Below, piece after piece: positions 1-10,809 of a DNA stretch of 64,000 nt. The notes under the pieces are model-generated. The model did no database searches. It saw only the letters and a list, made by a program, of their open reading frames with translations, and was not told where the DNA came from. Position 1 is the stretch's first letter, and each line of letters begins with the position of its first letter. Position numbers and translations under genes: made by a program. The DNA comes from Arsenophonus endosymbiont of Aphis craccivora (GTDB taxonomy: Bacteria > Pseudomonadota > Gammaproteobacteria > Enterobacterales > Enterobacteriaceae), in contig NZ_CP038155.1 in NCBI RefSeq assembly GCF_013460135.1, positions 992,001 to 1,056,000 on the forward strand, read 5' to 3'.

Positions 1-549
1 GATACCAGTTTGGATGTTGAAAATGTAGCGACGGATAGCAGTGATCCTAATGTGTTTTATGAAATAGAGCAGTACCTTTCAGCTGAAGAGTTGACGTCTT
101 TTAAAAAAGCATTATCAGAACAGCAAATTTCCACAGAAAATTTGTTACTGGAGCAAAAAGCAGTTGCAGAGCAGCGAGCAGAGACGCATTCAATCATCGA
201 AGAATTATTGGTAGATGGTAGTGATCCGAATGCTTTGTATGAAATAGAACATCACTTTTCGGCCAAAGACTTTAAGTTATTGGAAAAAGCGGCAATAGTG
301 GCATTTAAATTGGGTTATGAAGTGCATGATGCTGAAGAGCTAGAAATTGAAGATGGTACAGTACTGATGTGTTGTGATGTCTATCGAGATAGCGCGCTTG
401 ATGCAGAATTAATTGATAAGCAAGTCGTACAATTGATGATGTTAACTGAGAAAATTGGCATTAACTACGATGGTTGGGGTACTTTCTTTGAAGATCCTAA
501 TTATGATGATGCGGAAGAAAAAGACGTTGAATCGAAGGCATTACACTAG
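1..549 (+). CDS. rraB: Regulator of ribonuclease E activity B (RraB), partial at left edge, with extra N-terminal repeat
   Basis: RraB is a small acidic cytoplasmic protein that binds RNase E and changes degradosome composition. The part from about codon 55 to the stop aligns with the whole of E. coli RraB (138 aa): [26 protein letters not shown] and [13 protein letters not shown] are all present. The frame is open to base 1, so the start is not in the window (a TTG lies at 10). No Met occurs where RraB normally begins, so the reading frame must start upstream. The extra N-terminal part carries a second, diverged copy of the SDPN..YEIE..SA segment. The gene is convergent with valS, as expected from E. 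coli neighbourhood. Identity is secure; the extension is unusual. Confidence 0.9.
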   Translation, partial: DTSLDVENVATDSSDPNVFYEIEQYLSAEELTSFKKALSEQQISTENLLLEQKAVAEQRAETHSIIEELLVDGSDPNALYEIEHHFSAKDFKLLEKAAIVAFKLGYEVHDAEELEIEDGTVLMCCDVYRDSALDAELIDKQVVQLMMLTEKIGINYDGWGTFFEDPNYDDAEEKDVESKALH

Positions 550-646
550 AATCAAATTGTTAGAATAGAAAGGACAGGGATTATAAATCAGCTGATGATG
601 CATATTGAGTTGAGTAAGTAGGGTGGTTAGAGTAAATTTGTCAGTT

Positions 647-690
647 AACAACACTGCTACATAAAGTAGCAATGTTGTTTCTTATTTAAA
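647..690. terminator. Hairpin between convergent rraB and valS
   Basis: Arms 647-660 and 666-679 pair over 14 bp with one mismatch and a 5-base loop, followed on the + strand by a T-rich tail. It lies between the stop of rraB and the stop of valS, so it can serve both. Confidence 0.7.
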
Positions 691-3583
691 GTGAGCTAAT
701 AGTTACTTTTTGATTAGTCAGTTTTTGTTTTGCTGCTAACTGTCCCGCCAGGCGCTCACGCTCTTTTTTAACAACAGCAGCAGGCGCTCGGCCGACAAAA
801 CTATCGTTAGCTAACTTGTTTTCAATCGCCTCTATCTCTTTGGTTAATTTATCCAGCTCTTTATCTAGCCGCGCTAGTTCGGTATCTTTATCGACTAAAT
901 CTGCCATTGGGATCAACACTTCTGCACCATCTATCAGTTTAGTTACAGCAAGTGGTGTTGGTTGCTGTTCATCCAAAATAGTAATAGAACTAAGGCGGGC
1001 CATTGCTTGAATAAAATTCAGATTTTCTGTAATACGCCGTTTGGTTGCATGATTAGCACCACGTAGTAGCAGATCTAATGGCTTACCGGGTGAGATATTC
1101 ATTGCTGCCCGAATGTTACGTATGGCAATAATCAGTTCTTTGATCCATTCCAGATCATAACGCGCTTCTTCATCAACTTTGGCTGGTTCAAAGATTGGGA
1201 AAGGCTGTAACATAATAGTGTCTTGTTGGATGCCTTTAATTACTTTCACCCGTTGCCAAATCGTCTCGGTAATAAATGGAATAATAGGATGTGCCAGCCG
1301 TAATAGGCTTTCCAGTATTTCAATCAAGGTATAACGTTTGGCACGAATTTCTGTCTCATTTACTTTATGGATAGCCGGCTTAGACAGTTCTAAGTACCAA
1401 TCGCAGAACTGGTTCCAGGTAAACTCATACAAAATATTGGCAGCGATATCAAAACGATAAGTATCCAATGCTTCACGATACAATTTTACCGTTTGGTTAA
1501 ATTCTGCCATGATCCAGCGATCAGCCAGCGAAAAAGTCATTTCCCCACCATGCTGACCACAATCTAGACCTTCTGTATTCATCAGGACATAACGACTGGC
1601 ATTCCAAAGTTTATTACAAAAATTGCGATAACCAGTAAGACGTTTCATATCCCAATTGATGTCTCGCCCGGTCGATGCTAATGCTGCAAGCGTAAAGCGT
1701 AAAGCGTCAGTACCATGCGCTTCGATGCCTTGCGGATATTCTTGACGGGTACGTTTAGCAATTTTTTCAGCTAATTGGGGTTGCATCATATTGCCAGTAC
1801 GTTTTGTCAGTAAATCTTCCAGCGAGATACCATCGATCATATCCAATGGATCGATGACATTGCCTTTGGATTTTGACATTTTTTGCCCTTCTTCATCGCG
1901 GATCAGGCCTGTCATATAGACGGTTTTAAAAGGAATTTGCCCTTGGCCATTTTCATCTTTGATGAAATACATCGTCAGCATGATCATGCGTGCTATCCAG
2001 AAAAAGATAATATCAAAGCCACTAACCAACACATCCGTTGGATAGAAAGTTTTTAACGCCTCGCTATTTTCTGGCCAGCCTAATGTTGAAAAGGTCCACA
2101 GACCAGAAGAGAACCAGGTATCTAATACATCTTCATCTTGATGTAGGCTAATATCAGCGCTGAGGTTGTTATCTCGACGAACTTCCTCTTCGTTATGTCC
2201 GACATAGACGTTACCGTTTTTATCATACCAGGCGGGTATTCTATGTCCCCACCATAATTGGCGTGAAATACACCAATCTTGAATATCCTTCATCCAGGAA
2301 AAATACATATTCTCATACTGTTTAGGTACAAACTGAATACGGCAATCTTTTACCGCCGCAATGGCTTGCTCTGCTAATGTTAGGGTACGAACATACCATT
2401 GATCTGTCAGAATGGGTTCAATAACAACACCGCCACGATCGCCATAAGGGATGGTCAGTTGATGCGGCTTTACGGCAACTAATAATCCTAATTTTTCTAA
2501 TTCGTTGACCATCGCTTTACGGGCAGCAAAACGTTCTATTCCCTGATAGTTTGCAGGGATTGTTGTGGTATAAATAGTGCTAGGGTTGCCTGCGTTGTCG
2601 AATACTTCAGCTTGTTGGCGGATATGGCCATTGAAATCGAAAATATTGATCATTGGCAACTGATGACGTTTTCCCACTTCATAGTCGTTAAAATCGTGTG
2701 CTGGTGTGATCTTCACACAGCCGGTGCCTTTTTCCATATCGGCGTGTTCATCACCGACGATAGGAATACGGCGATTAACCAATGGCAGTATAATTTGTTT
2801 GCCGATTAAATCCTTATAGCGCGGATCAGCGGGATTAACTGCAACACCCGTATCACCAAGCATGGTTTCTGGTCGAGTCGTGGCAACAACCAGATAATCT
2901 TGGCCTTCGGCAGTTTTTACCCCATCAGCAAGGGGATAACGTAAATGCCACATAAAACCGTTAACTTCTCGATTTTCAACTTCTAAATCGGAAATAGCGG
3001 TATGTAGCTTAGGATCCCAGTTAACTAATCGTTTGCCGCGATAAATAAGATCATCTTGATAGAGCAGAATAAATGCTTCTTTTACTGCTTTCGAGAGGCC
3101 TTCATCCATGGTAAAGCGTTCACGTTGCCAATCAACAGAGTCACCCAGTCGTCGCATTTGCTGAGAAATATTACCGCCAGACTCGGCTTTCCATTGCCAA
3201 ATTTTTTCAATAAACGCTTCTCTGCCATAGTCATGACGAGTGTTATTCTCTTCTACATCAATTTTGCGCTCAACAACCATTTGAGTGGCGATCCCCGCGT
3301 GATCTGTGCCACTTTGCCATAGGGTATTTTTCCCTTGCATGCGCTGGTAGCGAATTAAGGTATCCATGATCGTTTGCTGAAAAGCATGCCCCATATGCAG
3401 GTTACCCGTGACATTAGGCGGCGGGATCACGATACAAAAACTCTCTTTGCTGTTATCACCGTGTGGTGCAAAATAGCCGTTTTTTTCCCAGTGTGCATAT
3501 AAAGGTTGTTCAATTGCAGCTGGCTGATAAGTTTTTTCGAGTGATGGCTCAGACTGAGTTTGATTTGCGGGTTTCTTTTCCAT
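686..3583 (-). CDS. valS: Valyl-tRNA synthetase
   Basis: Class Ia aminoacyl-tRNA synthetase that charges tRNA-Val and edits threonyl products. The 965-aa product is close to the E. coli length (951). The ATP-binding HIGH-type motif is HMGH at residues 63-66 within [13 protein letters not shown], and the KMSKS loop is at residues 568-572. The CP1 editing domain contains the [11 protein letters not shown] motif, and the C-terminal part ends in the usual coiled-coil tRNA-binding arm (charged segment around residues 895-950). It is followed upstream by holC and pepA in the same direction with a 16-bp gap to holC, the conserved pepA-holC-valS order. No lesion is visible. Confidence 0.97.
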   Translation of the reverse strand: MEKKPANQTQSEPSLEKTYQPAAIEQPLYAHWEKNGYFAPHGDNSKESFCIVIPPPNVTGNLHMGHAFQQTIMDTLIRYQRMQGKNTLWQSGTDHAGIATQMVVERKIDVEENNTRHDYGREAFIEKIWQWKAESGGNISQQMRRLGDSVDWQRERFTMDEGLSKAVKEAFILLYQDDLIYRGKRLVNWDPKLHTAISDLEVENREVNGFMWHLRYPLADGVKTAEGQDYLVVATTRPETMLGDTGVAVNPADPRYKDLIGKQIILPLVNRRIPIVGDEHADMEKGTGCVKITPAHDFNDYEVGKRHQLPMINIFDFNGHIRQQAEVFDNAGNPSTIYTTTIPANYQGIERFAARKAMVNELEKLGLLVAVKPHQLTIPYGDRGGVVIEPILTDQWYVRTLTLAEQAIAAVKDCRIQFVPKQYENMYFSWMKDIQDWCISRQLWWGHRIPAWYDKNGNVYVGHNEEEVRRDNNLSADISLHQDEDVLDTWFSSGLWTFSTLGWPENSEALKTFYPTDVLVSGFDIIFFWIARMIMLTMYFIKDENGQGQIPFKTVYMTGLIRDEEGQKMSKSKGNVIDPLDMIDGISLEDLLTKRTGNMMQPQLAEKIAKRTRQEYPQGIEAHGTDALRFTLAALASTGRDINWDMKRLTGYRNFCNKLWNASRYVLMNTEGLDCGQHGGEMTFSLADRWIMAEFNQTVKLYREALDTYRFDIAANILYEFTWNQFCDWYLELSKPAIHKVNETEIRAKRYTLIEILESLLRLAHPIIPFITETIWQRVKVIKGIQQDTIMLQPFPIFEPAKVDEEARYDLEWIKELIIAIRNIRAAMNISPGKPLDLLLRGANHATKRRITENLNFIQAMARLSSITILDEQQPTPLAVTKLIDGAEVLIPMADLVDKDTELARLDKELDKLTKEIEAIENKLANDSFVGRAPAAVVKKERERLAGQLAAKQKLTNQKVTISSL

Positions 3584-3599
3584 CTTGCTTCGTTATTTA

Positions 3600-4049
3600 T
3601 TAAGTGGTTGGAGGTGGTGCCATGATCAAATTAAAACCCATACTGCGATAAGTTTTGTATCGTTCACGTGCCAACTGTTTCAAATTTTCATCAATGGGTA
3701 CAAAGTCTATCACTTCATGGAAGGCTGTGGCAAAGTTTGCAAATGTTGATTGTAGATTTATCAATATATATCTTGCTGAGCTACCACGTTTTGTTGGCCA
3801 ACAAAGCTCAACCGGCGCGCCATAGCGAGGGCCCTCACCGGCTAAATTGTGTGGGACAAATTGATAAGGTTCTATTTGCCAAAGTATTTCATCCAATTTT
3901 TCGGCTTGTATTTGATCCTCACAAGCAATTAAAACACGTTTACCCATCCGCCAGTTTTCTGCTGCTAGCTGACAGGCTAACCATTCATGACTTTCAAGTT
4001 CTGCTTGTGAAGATAGCTGCGCTATTAAATAGAAAGTTGCTTTTTTCAT
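3600..4049 (-). CDS. holC: DNA polymerase III chi subunit
   Basis: Chi links the clamp loader (through psi, HolD) to SSB. The 149-aa product matches E. coli HolC (147 aa) along its length, for example the start KATFYLI, the FVPHNLAGEGP region and the C-terminal YRSMGFNL. It lies between pepA and valS in the conserved order, all on the minus strand, and is probably co-transcribed with valS. Confidence 0.93.
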   Translation of the reverse strand: MKKATFYLIAQLSSQAELESHEWLACQLAAENWRMGKRVLIACEDQIQAEKLDEILWQIEPYQFVPHNLAGEGPRYGAPVELCWPTKRGSSARYILINLQSTFANFATAFHEVIDFVPIDENLKQLARERYKTYRSMGFNLIMAPPPTT

Positions 4050-4112
4050 CGCATTACTATTATAGAAAAAGGGTATTGCTTACAACACCCTATTATAAAT
4101 TCACTGGTGCGA

Positions 4113-5621
4113 TTATTCGTCACAGTTTATATAAGCACGATTTAACAGAAATTGAGCAAGTAAAGCCACCGGGCGGCCTGTTGCTCCTTTTGCTTGTCCT
4201 GATTGCCAAGCTGTTCCTGCAATATCTAAATGTGCCCAGTGATATTTAGTAGCAAAATGTTCCAGGAAACAGCCAGCGGTAATTGCACCACCCGAACGGC
4301 CGCCTATATTGGCAAGATCTGCAAAATTTGATTCTAACTGCTCAGAGAACTCTTCAGCCAGAGGCAGTCGCCATGCTTTATCGCCTGCTTGCTTAGCGGC
4401 ATTCAGTAATTCATGTGCTAAGGGATTATGGTTTGACATTAATCCACTATAGTGATTACCAAGTGCAATAATACAGGCTCCGGTTAAAGTTGCAACATCA
4501 ATTACCAAATCAGGATCAAAACGTTCTACATAAGTTAGTGTGTCACAAAGAACCAATCTTCCTTCCGCATCAGTATTAAGAACTTCTACTGTCTGCCCTG
4601 ACATGGTGGTTAAAATATCACCAGGGCGATAAGCTTTACCGCTCGGCATGTTTTCACAGCCGGCCAACACTGCGGTGACGTTAATCGGCAGTTTTAGTTC
4701 AGCAACAAAGCGCATAACGCCATAAACAGTTGCGGCTCCACACATATCGTATTTCATTTCATCCATGCCATCGGATGGTTTAATAGAAATCCCACCAGAG
4801 TCAAAAGTTAATCCTTTACCGACCAACACAATCGGTTTAGCCGTTGGATCGTCACTTCCTTTATATTGCATGATCGACATTAGCGATTCGTTTTGTGAGC
4901 CTTGGCCTACGGCTAAATAGGCATTCATCGCCAGTTCTTTCATCTGTTCTTCGCCGATCACTTTGGTGGTAAGATTTTCATAATCATCGGCTAATTGACG
5001 TGCTTGTGAGGCTAAATAGGCTGCATTGCAAATATTGGGCGGCATGTTAGCCAGATCTTTGGTTGACTTTATACCCAGCGCGACAGCCAGGCCGTGTTGA
5101 ATAGCGCGCTCGCCATTAGGTAAATCACGGCGTTTTGGAACATTGAAGACAATTTTACGTAATGGAGGTCGTGGCTCGCTCTTATTGCTTTTAAGTTGGT
5201 TAAATACATATAATGTTTCTTTTGCAGTTTCTACTGCCTGGCGAACTTTCCAATAATTATTGCTGCTTTTTACATGCAATTCAGTTAGAAAGCAGACGGC
5301 TTCCATTGAGCCGGTTTCATTCAAGGTATTAATTGTTTTTTGGATAATCTGTTTATATTGACGCTCATCGAGTTCACGTTCTTTTCCGCATCCAACTAAC
5401 AGAATGCGTTCAGATAATATATTAGGAACATGGTGAAGTAATAGCATTTGGCCAACTTTACCTTCCAGTTCTCCGCGGCGTAGTAAGGCACTGATATAGC
5501 CGTCACTGATCGTATCCAGTTGTTCGGCTATAGGGGATAAGCGGCGAGGTTCAAATACCCCAACAATGATACAGGCGCTACGCTGTTTCTCTGGGCTACC
5601 GCTTTTTACACTAAACTCCAT
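4113..5621 (-). CDS. pepA: Leucyl aminopeptidase A (PepA), M17 family
   Basis: Hexameric di-metal aminopeptidase; in enterics it is also a DNA-binding accessory factor for XerCD recombination and carAB control. At 502 aa it is one residue shorter than the E. coli protein. The M17 signature NTDAEGRL is at residues 349-356, with metal and catalytic residues K269, D274, K281, D292, D351, E353 and R355 in place. It is divergent from lptF across a 291-bp AT-rich intergenic region, as in E. coli. No defect seen. Confidence 0.97.
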   Translation of the reverse strand: MEFSVKSGSPEKQRSACIIVGVFEPRRLSPIAEQLDTISDGYISALLRRGELEGKVGQMLLLHHVPNILSERILLVGCGKERELDERQYKQIIQKTINTLNETGSMEAVCFLTELHVKSSNNYWKVRQAVETAKETLYVFNQLKSNKSEPRPPLRKIVFNVPKRRDLPNGERAIQHGLAVALGIKSTKDLANMPPNICNAAYLASQARQLADDYENLTTKVIGEEQMKELAMNAYLAVGQGSQNESLMSIMQYKGSDDPTAKPIVLVGKGLTFDSGGISIKPSDGMDEMKYDMCGAATVYGVMRFVAELKLPINVTAVLAGCENMPSGKAYRPGDILTTMSGQTVEVLNTDAEGRLVLCDTLTYVERFDPDLVIDVATLTGACIIALGNHYSGLMSNHNPLAHELLNAAKQAGDKAWRLPLAEEFSEQLESNFADLANIGGRSGGAITAGCFLEHFATKYHWAHLDIAGTAWQSGQAKGATGRPVALLAQFLLNRAYINCDE

Positions 5622-5912
5622 GCATTCTCCTGAATTTTAAAGACAAAGATTAATACTATCGCTAAAATTAACGAACAGTATAAATTTACCTTATGAAATA
5701 GCAGCTTTATGTTAAACTAACCGAATGGTTTACGGATAGTAATAGGTAACGATTAAGCATATTCTGTTTGGTGATCGAATAGTTAATGCTTCATTTATCA
5801 TCATGATACATTGTAACCATTAAGAAAACCAAAATATTGTACGTAACTGTAACTATACGACGAAGTTAGCTATTTTGCTGCAAAAAAAAATTTTTTCACA
5901 GGTGTAATTAGT

Positions 5913-7010
5913 GTGATTATAATTCGATACTTAGTTAATGAAACGCTGAAAAGTCAAGTTGCAATACTTTTTATCCTGATTTTAATTTTTTTTAGTCAAA
6001 AAACAATCAATATATTAAGTTCAGCGGTTCAGGGAAATATTCCTTCCGATTTAGTTTTTCCTCTTCTGGGGCTTGGAATTCCTGAAATGGCACAATTGAT
6101 TTTTCCATTAAGTCTGTTTCTTGGCCTGTTAATGACCTACAGCAAACTCTATATCGATAGTGAAATTACTGTCATGCATGCCTGTGGCTTAGGTAAACGG
6201 GTATTAGTGACAGCGGCTTTAATTTTGGCATTGTTTACCGCTCTGGTTGCGGCAATAAATGTAGCCTTGATGTTACCCTGGTCGGCAAAATATCAAGAGC
6301 AAGCATTAGCCGATGCGAAAGCCAATCCTGGTTTGGCCAGTATGGTTGAGGGACAATTTAAAACCACTAAGGATCAAAATATTGTTCTTTATATTAGTGA
6401 TATAAAAGGCAAAAATTTTACTGATGTTTTTATGGCGCAATTACGCCCGATTAATAACCAACGTCCTTCCGTGGTGATTTCTGAAAGTGGACGTATCCGA
6501 GAGGATCAAAACGGTAATCAAATTGTGGTATTAGATAAGGGAACCCGCTATGAAGGTACAGCACTATTACGTGATTTTCGTATAACGGATTTGAAAGATT
6601 ATCAGGCGGTAATCGATCATAAAGAAACCGCAGTTACAGACGATAAAATCGAGCAAAAGGATATGTTGCAATTGTGGCGTGCTACAGATGCTAAATCAAA
6701 ATCAGAATTTCACTGGCGCTTAACATTAGTCGTTTCGGTACTTATTATGGCCTTGATGGTTGTGCCACTAAGTGAAGTTAATCCCAGACAGGGACGAGTC
6801 TTAAGTATGTTACCTGCGATGTTGCTTTATTTAATTTTCTTTTTATTACAAAGTACCCTGCACTCTAATGCTGAGAAAGGTGAAATTGATCCCAGAATAA
6901 CAATGTGGCTGGTTAATGGGGCTTTTTTGCTATTAGCTATCATATTGAATATTTGGGATACCCTTTCGATGCGTCGAATACGTGCTAAGTTCTTTAAAGG
7001 AGTCGCCTGA
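5913..7010 (+). CDS. lptF: LPS export ABC transporter permease LptF
   Basis: Inner-membrane permease of the LptB2FG complex, which extracts lipopolysaccharide and feeds the LptC-A-D bridge. The 365-aa protein aligns with E. coli LptF (366) from the start MIIIRYL through the PLSLFLGLLMT and VNPRQGRVLSMLPAMLLYL segments. Three membrane helices flank each side of a periplasmic beta-jellyroll domain (about residues 130-265). The start is GTG at 5913; no better ATG fits the conserved N-terminus. Its TGA overlaps the lptG ATG by one base (7008-7012), so the two are translationally coupled. Confidence 0.96.
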   Translation: MIIIRYLVNETLKSQVAILFILILIFFSQKTINILSSAVQGNIPSDLVFPLLGLGIPEMAQLIFPLSLFLGLLMTYSKLYIDSEITVMHACGLGKRVLVTAALILALFTALVAAINVALMLPWSAKYQEQALADAKANPGLASMVEGQFKTTKDQNIVLYISDIKGKNFTDVFMAQLRPINNQRPSVVISESGRIREDQNGNQIVVLDKGTRYEGTALLRDFRITDLKDYQAVIDHKETAVTDDKIEQKDMLQLWRATDAKSKSEFHWRLTLVVSVLIMALMVVPLSEVNPRQGRVLSMLPAMLLYLIFFLLQSTLHSNAEKGEIDPRITMWLVNGAFLLLAIILNIWDTLSMRRIRAKFFKGVA

Positions 7011-8086
7011 TGTTTGGTGTATTAGATAAATATATTGGGCGTACTATTCTCTCCTCAATCCTAATGACCCTTTTTATGTTGGTTTCATTATCGGGCATTA
7101 TTAAATTTGTTGAGCAATTAAGAAAAGTCGGTGATGGTGACTATACCACCTGGAGTGCCGGAATTTTTACTTTATTAACCGTTCCGAGAGATATTGAAGT
7201 ATTTTTTCCGATGGCAGCACTGTTAGGCGCATTACTTGGATTGGGAACCCTGGCAACCCGTAGTGAATTGGTAGTGATGCAGGCGGCTGGTTTTTCTCGC
7301 TTACAGGTTGCGATGTCAGTGATGAAGACCGCGATCCCTTTAGTAATTTTGACGATGGTTATTGGTGAATGGGTTACGCCTGCAGCAGAGCAGTGGGCAA
7401 GTAACTATCGGGCTGAAAAAATTGTCGGTCGATCGCTAATGGTGACAGATCGTGGATTATGGGCTAAAGATGGTAATAATTTTATTCATATTCAACGCGT
7501 TATCGATCAAAATGACATAAAAGAAATTTCCATCTACCAAATTGATGCGCAGAAAAAACTGCAAGCTGTCATTTTTGCCGCTTCAGGTCGCTATAATTCT
7601 GATACTCACCAGTGGCAATTGTCACAAGTAGATAAGTCATTGATTAATAATGAAAAAGAAATTACTGGTTCTCAGAGTTTATTGATGGATTGGAAAACCA
7701 ACCTAAGCCCAGAAAAATTAGGGGTAGTTTCTCTGGAACCTGATTCGTTAGCAATCAGGGGCCTGTATAAATATGTTAAATATCTTAAGGAGAGTGGGCA
7801 AGAAGCATCAGTCTATCAACTAAGTATGTGGAAGAAAATTCTGTCACCACTTTCTGTTGCTGTTATGATGTTAATGGCACTATCATTTATTTTTGGCCCG
7901 CTGCGCAGTGTCGCAATGGGGGTAAGGGTATTGATCGGTATCTCAGGGGGATTTATTTTCTATCTGCTAAATGATGGCTTTGGTAACCTAAGTTTAGTCT
8001 ATGGTGTTCCTCCTCTGATAGCAGCAATGTTACCTAGTGTATTATTTCTGGGATTTAGCATTTTATTATTAATGCGACGCCAATAA
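7010..8086 (+). CDS. lptG: LPS export ABC transporter permease LptG
   Basis: Partner of LptF in the LptB2FG exporter. 358 aa against 360 in E. coli. Conserved segments include MTLFMLVSLSGIIKFV at the N-terminus, FFPMAALLGALLGLG, SELVVMQAAGFSR and, near the C-terminus, VAVMMLMALSFIFGPLRS. The same six-helix plus periplasmic jellyroll layout is visible. It is the last gene of a two-gene operon. LptB, LptC and LptA are not in the window. Confidence 0.96.
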   Translation: MFGVLDKYIGRTILSSILMTLFMLVSLSGIIKFVEQLRKVGDGDYTTWSAGIFTLLTVPRDIEVFFPMAALLGALLGLGTLATRSELVVMQAAGFSRLQVAMSVMKTAIPLVILTMVIGEWVTPAAEQWASNYRAEKIVGRSLMVTDRGLWAKDGNNFIHIQRVIDQNDIKEISIYQIDAQKKLQAVIFAASGRYNSDTHQWQLSQVDKSLINNEKEITGSQSLLMDWKTNLSPEKLGVVSLEPDSLAIRGLYKYVKYLKESGQEASVYQLSMWKKILSPLSVAVMMLMALSFIFGPLRSVAMGVRVLIGISGGFIFYLLNDGFGNLSLVYGVPPLIAAMLPSVLFLGFSILLLMRRQ

Positions 8087-8096
8087 TTAGTTTTGA

Positions 8097-8135
8097 CAGC
8101 ATGGTTAGGTATATTTTCAATGCACTACCATGCTG
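8097..8135. terminator. Inverted repeat at the lptG/ampH-like convergence
   Basis: CAGCATGGT (8097-8105) pairs with ACCATGCTG (8127-8135) over a 21-base loop. It lies at the end of two convergent genes, but no clear T-run follows on either strand, so a terminator role is only plausible. Confidence 0.35.
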
Positions 8136-9441
8136 ATAAAAAATTTATTTCTTATTATTTGGCTTAACCATGCATCAGGGCTTTCTAGCAGTTTTTTGAC
8201 CAGATTTGCCGCAAAATCTTGTTTGGTTGGCTGGAAAGGATTGTTATTGTGATTTATGGTTAACGCGGCAGTTAAATCATTAACTACTTCGGTTAACCCA
8301 CTAAATTTACTGACTTTTTTGCGTGAAATAACGGCAAATATACCAATACGTTGTTGTGGGATCATGGTCATATAGGTATTAAAACCACCACCGCCACCAG
8401 TTTTTTGATAGATACCGGGAATGCCATCGTGCGGATTCATATAAACCCATCCAAGGCCAATACCATCTGCATGGCCAGCGACGTCCATACCTTTAATGTC
8501 GGTAAGCATATCGCGAGCAAAATAGATCGCTTGTTCACGTTGAGCGGTTTGTTTACTTACTTGCGTATTGGTTGACAGAAATTGTTGCATCCATCTTTGC
8601 ATATCAGCTGGCGTTGAATAAACCCCTCCACTACCGGCGGCAGATAAGGTACTAATACATGGACTGGATTTATAACCTACCATTAGGCGAGAACATTGAT
8701 TGGTAGTTGGTGTAAAGGTGGTATCATACATTTCGGCTGGTAAGGTAATTTTTTCGGCAAATAATTGCTTATAAGATTTTCCTGCCGCTTTTGCCAGGGC
8801 ATCGGCTAATAGATCATAAGCCAGATTAGAATAAGCAGCTTTGGTTCCTGGTAAGCATTTAATTTTTGCCTTTTTGAGCCATGTCCAACGGTTTGATTGG
8901 GTTGGCCAAACAAATACCGGCCGGCCGATTTTACCGCCAGGTTGCTCTCTTGGTAAACCACTGGTATGACTCGCTAGGTGATATAATCGAATAGGCTGTT
9001 TGCCATGATAAATAGGAATATGAGTACCGAAATAGCTGTAGTTTTGTAGGGGATCAGTAATACGTAATTTTTTATCCGCTTCTAATTTGATCATGACTTC
9101 ACTGGTCATTAGTTTGGTTAATGAAGCAATGCGGATCAGTGAATTAGGGCCCGGCTTTTGTCGCGCTCCGGGCGCAGTTTCACCGTAATAGCGGGTCACT
9201 ATCTGATCATTATCGATGACAACGATTGCCATCCCTTGTGGATTTGTTTCAGCAAAAATTTGGCTAGCAAAACGATCAACCAAATCAGTGGTTTTTTCTG
9301 TAGCGGGTTGATGACGATTAAGAATTTCTAGTGCTGTTGGTGAAATTGATGAAGCTTTGTTTCTGTTGTCGATGACGAGCAACCAGTGAGCGATAAAAAT
9401 AGTGTCAAGGCTGAAAAGAATTTTAGGCAAAATAGTTGCAT
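8117..9441 (-). pseudogene. ampH: AmpH-like class C penicillin-binding protein/lipoprotein, frameshifted after signal peptide
   Basis: AmpH is a serine DD-carboxypeptidase/endopeptidase of the class C beta-lactamase fold involved in peptidoglycan recycling. The body, readable from 9430 to 8117, has SLTK (residues 103-106), YSN (200-202) and KTG (343-345) and matches E. coli AmpH closely. Its apparent N-terminus has only a TTG start and no export signal. In another frame an ATG at 9441 opens a textbook lipoprotein signal peptide: a hydrophobic stretch, then LTGC and a Ser/Thr linker, ending at a stop near 9330. The two halves need one frame change around 9350-9375. The C-terminus is about 35 residues longer than in E. 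coli. It is either a pseudogene or carries a sequencing indel. Confidence 0.82.
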
Positions 9442-9741
9442 TCTTAATAAACCAGTATCAATAAATTTTTATAAACAATCGCCTGATAAATACTTAATTT
9501 TTCATTAACTACTTCATCAGCCAGCAGGAAAAAATAGATTATGCTATCGATGCTAAACGAATTATATAATATAACTCTCTAATTATAGAAAAATTGTGAA
9601 TATAAGCTACAAAACTATTTTCTAATGTTTTATTGACAGCACAAAAATCTAATTCTTATAGTGGTTAATATTGAATCGATAAAAGAAAAGAGTAGCCATA
9701 ACACACTACTCTTTATTATTTAATTGGAAGCTGGTAAGGGA
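9442..9741. other. Intergenic region, about 300 bp
   Basis: AT-rich sequence between the ampH-like gene and the IpaD remnant. Apart from the hairpin at 9687-9714 I see no gene or repeat. It should contain the promoter of the ampH-like gene. Confidence 0.5.
9680..9714 (-). terminator. Rho-independent terminator of the IpaD-like remnant
   Basis: AAAGAGTAG (9687-9695) pairs perfectly with CTACTCTTT (9706-9714) across a 10-base loop; reading the minus strand, a T-rich tract follows. It sits 28 bp past the stop of the IpaD-like frame. Confidence 0.65.
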
Positions 9742-10402
9742 TTAACGTAAAAAACTTTTCGCACTATCTAACATAGCATTGATGGTACTGCTTAAAATTT
9801 TAACGAAGTTATCATAGTTAGCATTGGCGGCATTATAGCGTTGTGACATTTCATCTAGCATGGCTTGATAATCTTTTGTAGTGGTATCAATGGCGGTATT
9901 AATCAGATTGAAACGAGCCTGGGAGATCTCAAGATTATCTCTAGTTGGTTGTTGCAGATTTTTCACTATTTCTATAACACGTTCTAGTGGCTTGATATCA
10001 ATTTTAATTTTAATTGTAATACCTTGGGTTAAACTATTGGCATTGATTTGATCCAAATTGGGTGCTTCAATTAAAGTGCCAGTAACTTTTTGTTCAAATG
10101 ATTGGGGCGATAGCTTTGCATCAGTGCCAATGCTTGTGCTTCGGTGTAACGCACATCGCTGTCATCGCCAACTTTTTGATAATCTCCATCCGCATGTTGA
10201 ATAAATTTAATTTCTTGTTGATAGATGATCCCGTCGGGCTCTTGCGATAATTTAGTTTTCAATTGTTGGAAATCATCCAATATTTTTTGCTGTTTAAGAG
10301 TGATAAAGTTATCTTTTGAGCTTTCGTTAACATAGTTACTGACTTCGGAAAGTAAGCCACTAATTTCCTGGAATTTTTCCATACTATTTTTAAACACATC
10401 GC
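9742..10402 (-). pseudogene. Type III secretion needle-tip protein remnant (IpaD/SipD/BipD family)
   Basis: IpaD-type proteins cap the T3SS needle and control translocator insertion. Two minus-strand frames make up one broken gene. The 3' frame (9742-10056, open further upstream) ends in a helix with NAANANYDNFVKILSSTI and SAKSFLR, matching the C-terminal coiled-coil helix of IpaD (NANSIFDNLVKVLSSTI). The 5' frame (10071-10397) has the coiled-coil FQEISGLLSEVSNYV followed by the mid-domain and the YTEAQALALM segment. They join by one frame change near 10100-10125. The N-terminal half is missing: the sequence runs directly into an IS903-like end at 10403. No other T3SS gene is in the window. 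Family assignment is by motif memory and is fairly sure. Confidence 0.75.
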
Positions 10403-10589
10403 GGCTTTGTTGAATAAATCAGAATTAGCCGCCAGGATGGCTCCCTCTGCTACACCTGTTATCCGATCCTGACGCTGTGTGGCATACCCAACAACGTCAT
10501 AAGGTTCAGCGCTTTGACCATCGCCATTGCTTCACCTACCTGAGCCTCATAGTCACGCAGGCTCAGATGGCCACCCAGTAAAGTTTTTA
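10403..10589 (-). mobile_element. IS903-like remnant (one end only, 187 bp)
   Basis: It begins with the 18-bp terminal repeat and matches the transposase 3' end of the full copies up to the AAAGTTTTTA that precedes codon 265, then diverges abruptly at 10590. About 870 bp, including the catalytic core and the other terminal repeat, are gone. It directly abuts the truncated IpaD-like gene. Confidence 0.93.
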
Positions 10590-10809
10590 AGAAGAGAGCC
10601 TCACTATATTTCTTAAAATATCTTTAAAATCTCTCTATTTTTTGTAATCAAGTTCAAAAAAGAGATTTTTAAGAAAAAAATAAGAAACTATTAAAGAAAA
10701 AAATGTTATTTTATTTCTAATAACAAGTTCTAGTTCGAAATACATGTCAGAACTATCTGTTATTTATACCACTAAGACAGCAATATATTTAATAGAAAAA
10801 GGATTAAAA
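10590..10809. other. AT-rich spacer upstream of sfsB
   Basis: Very A-rich sequence between the IS remnant and sfsB, with runs of A5-A6. It presumably holds the sfsB promoter. No gene seen. Confidence 0.4.

Noticed and set aside
2612-3322. Open frames of 65 and 88 codons opposite valS
   Set aside because: Shadow frames of a strongly conserved synthetase; no ribosome-binding site or recognised domain.
3668-4249. 193-codon + strand frame over holC and the pepA end
   Set aside because: It lies opposite two well-identified genes and shows no protein family signal.
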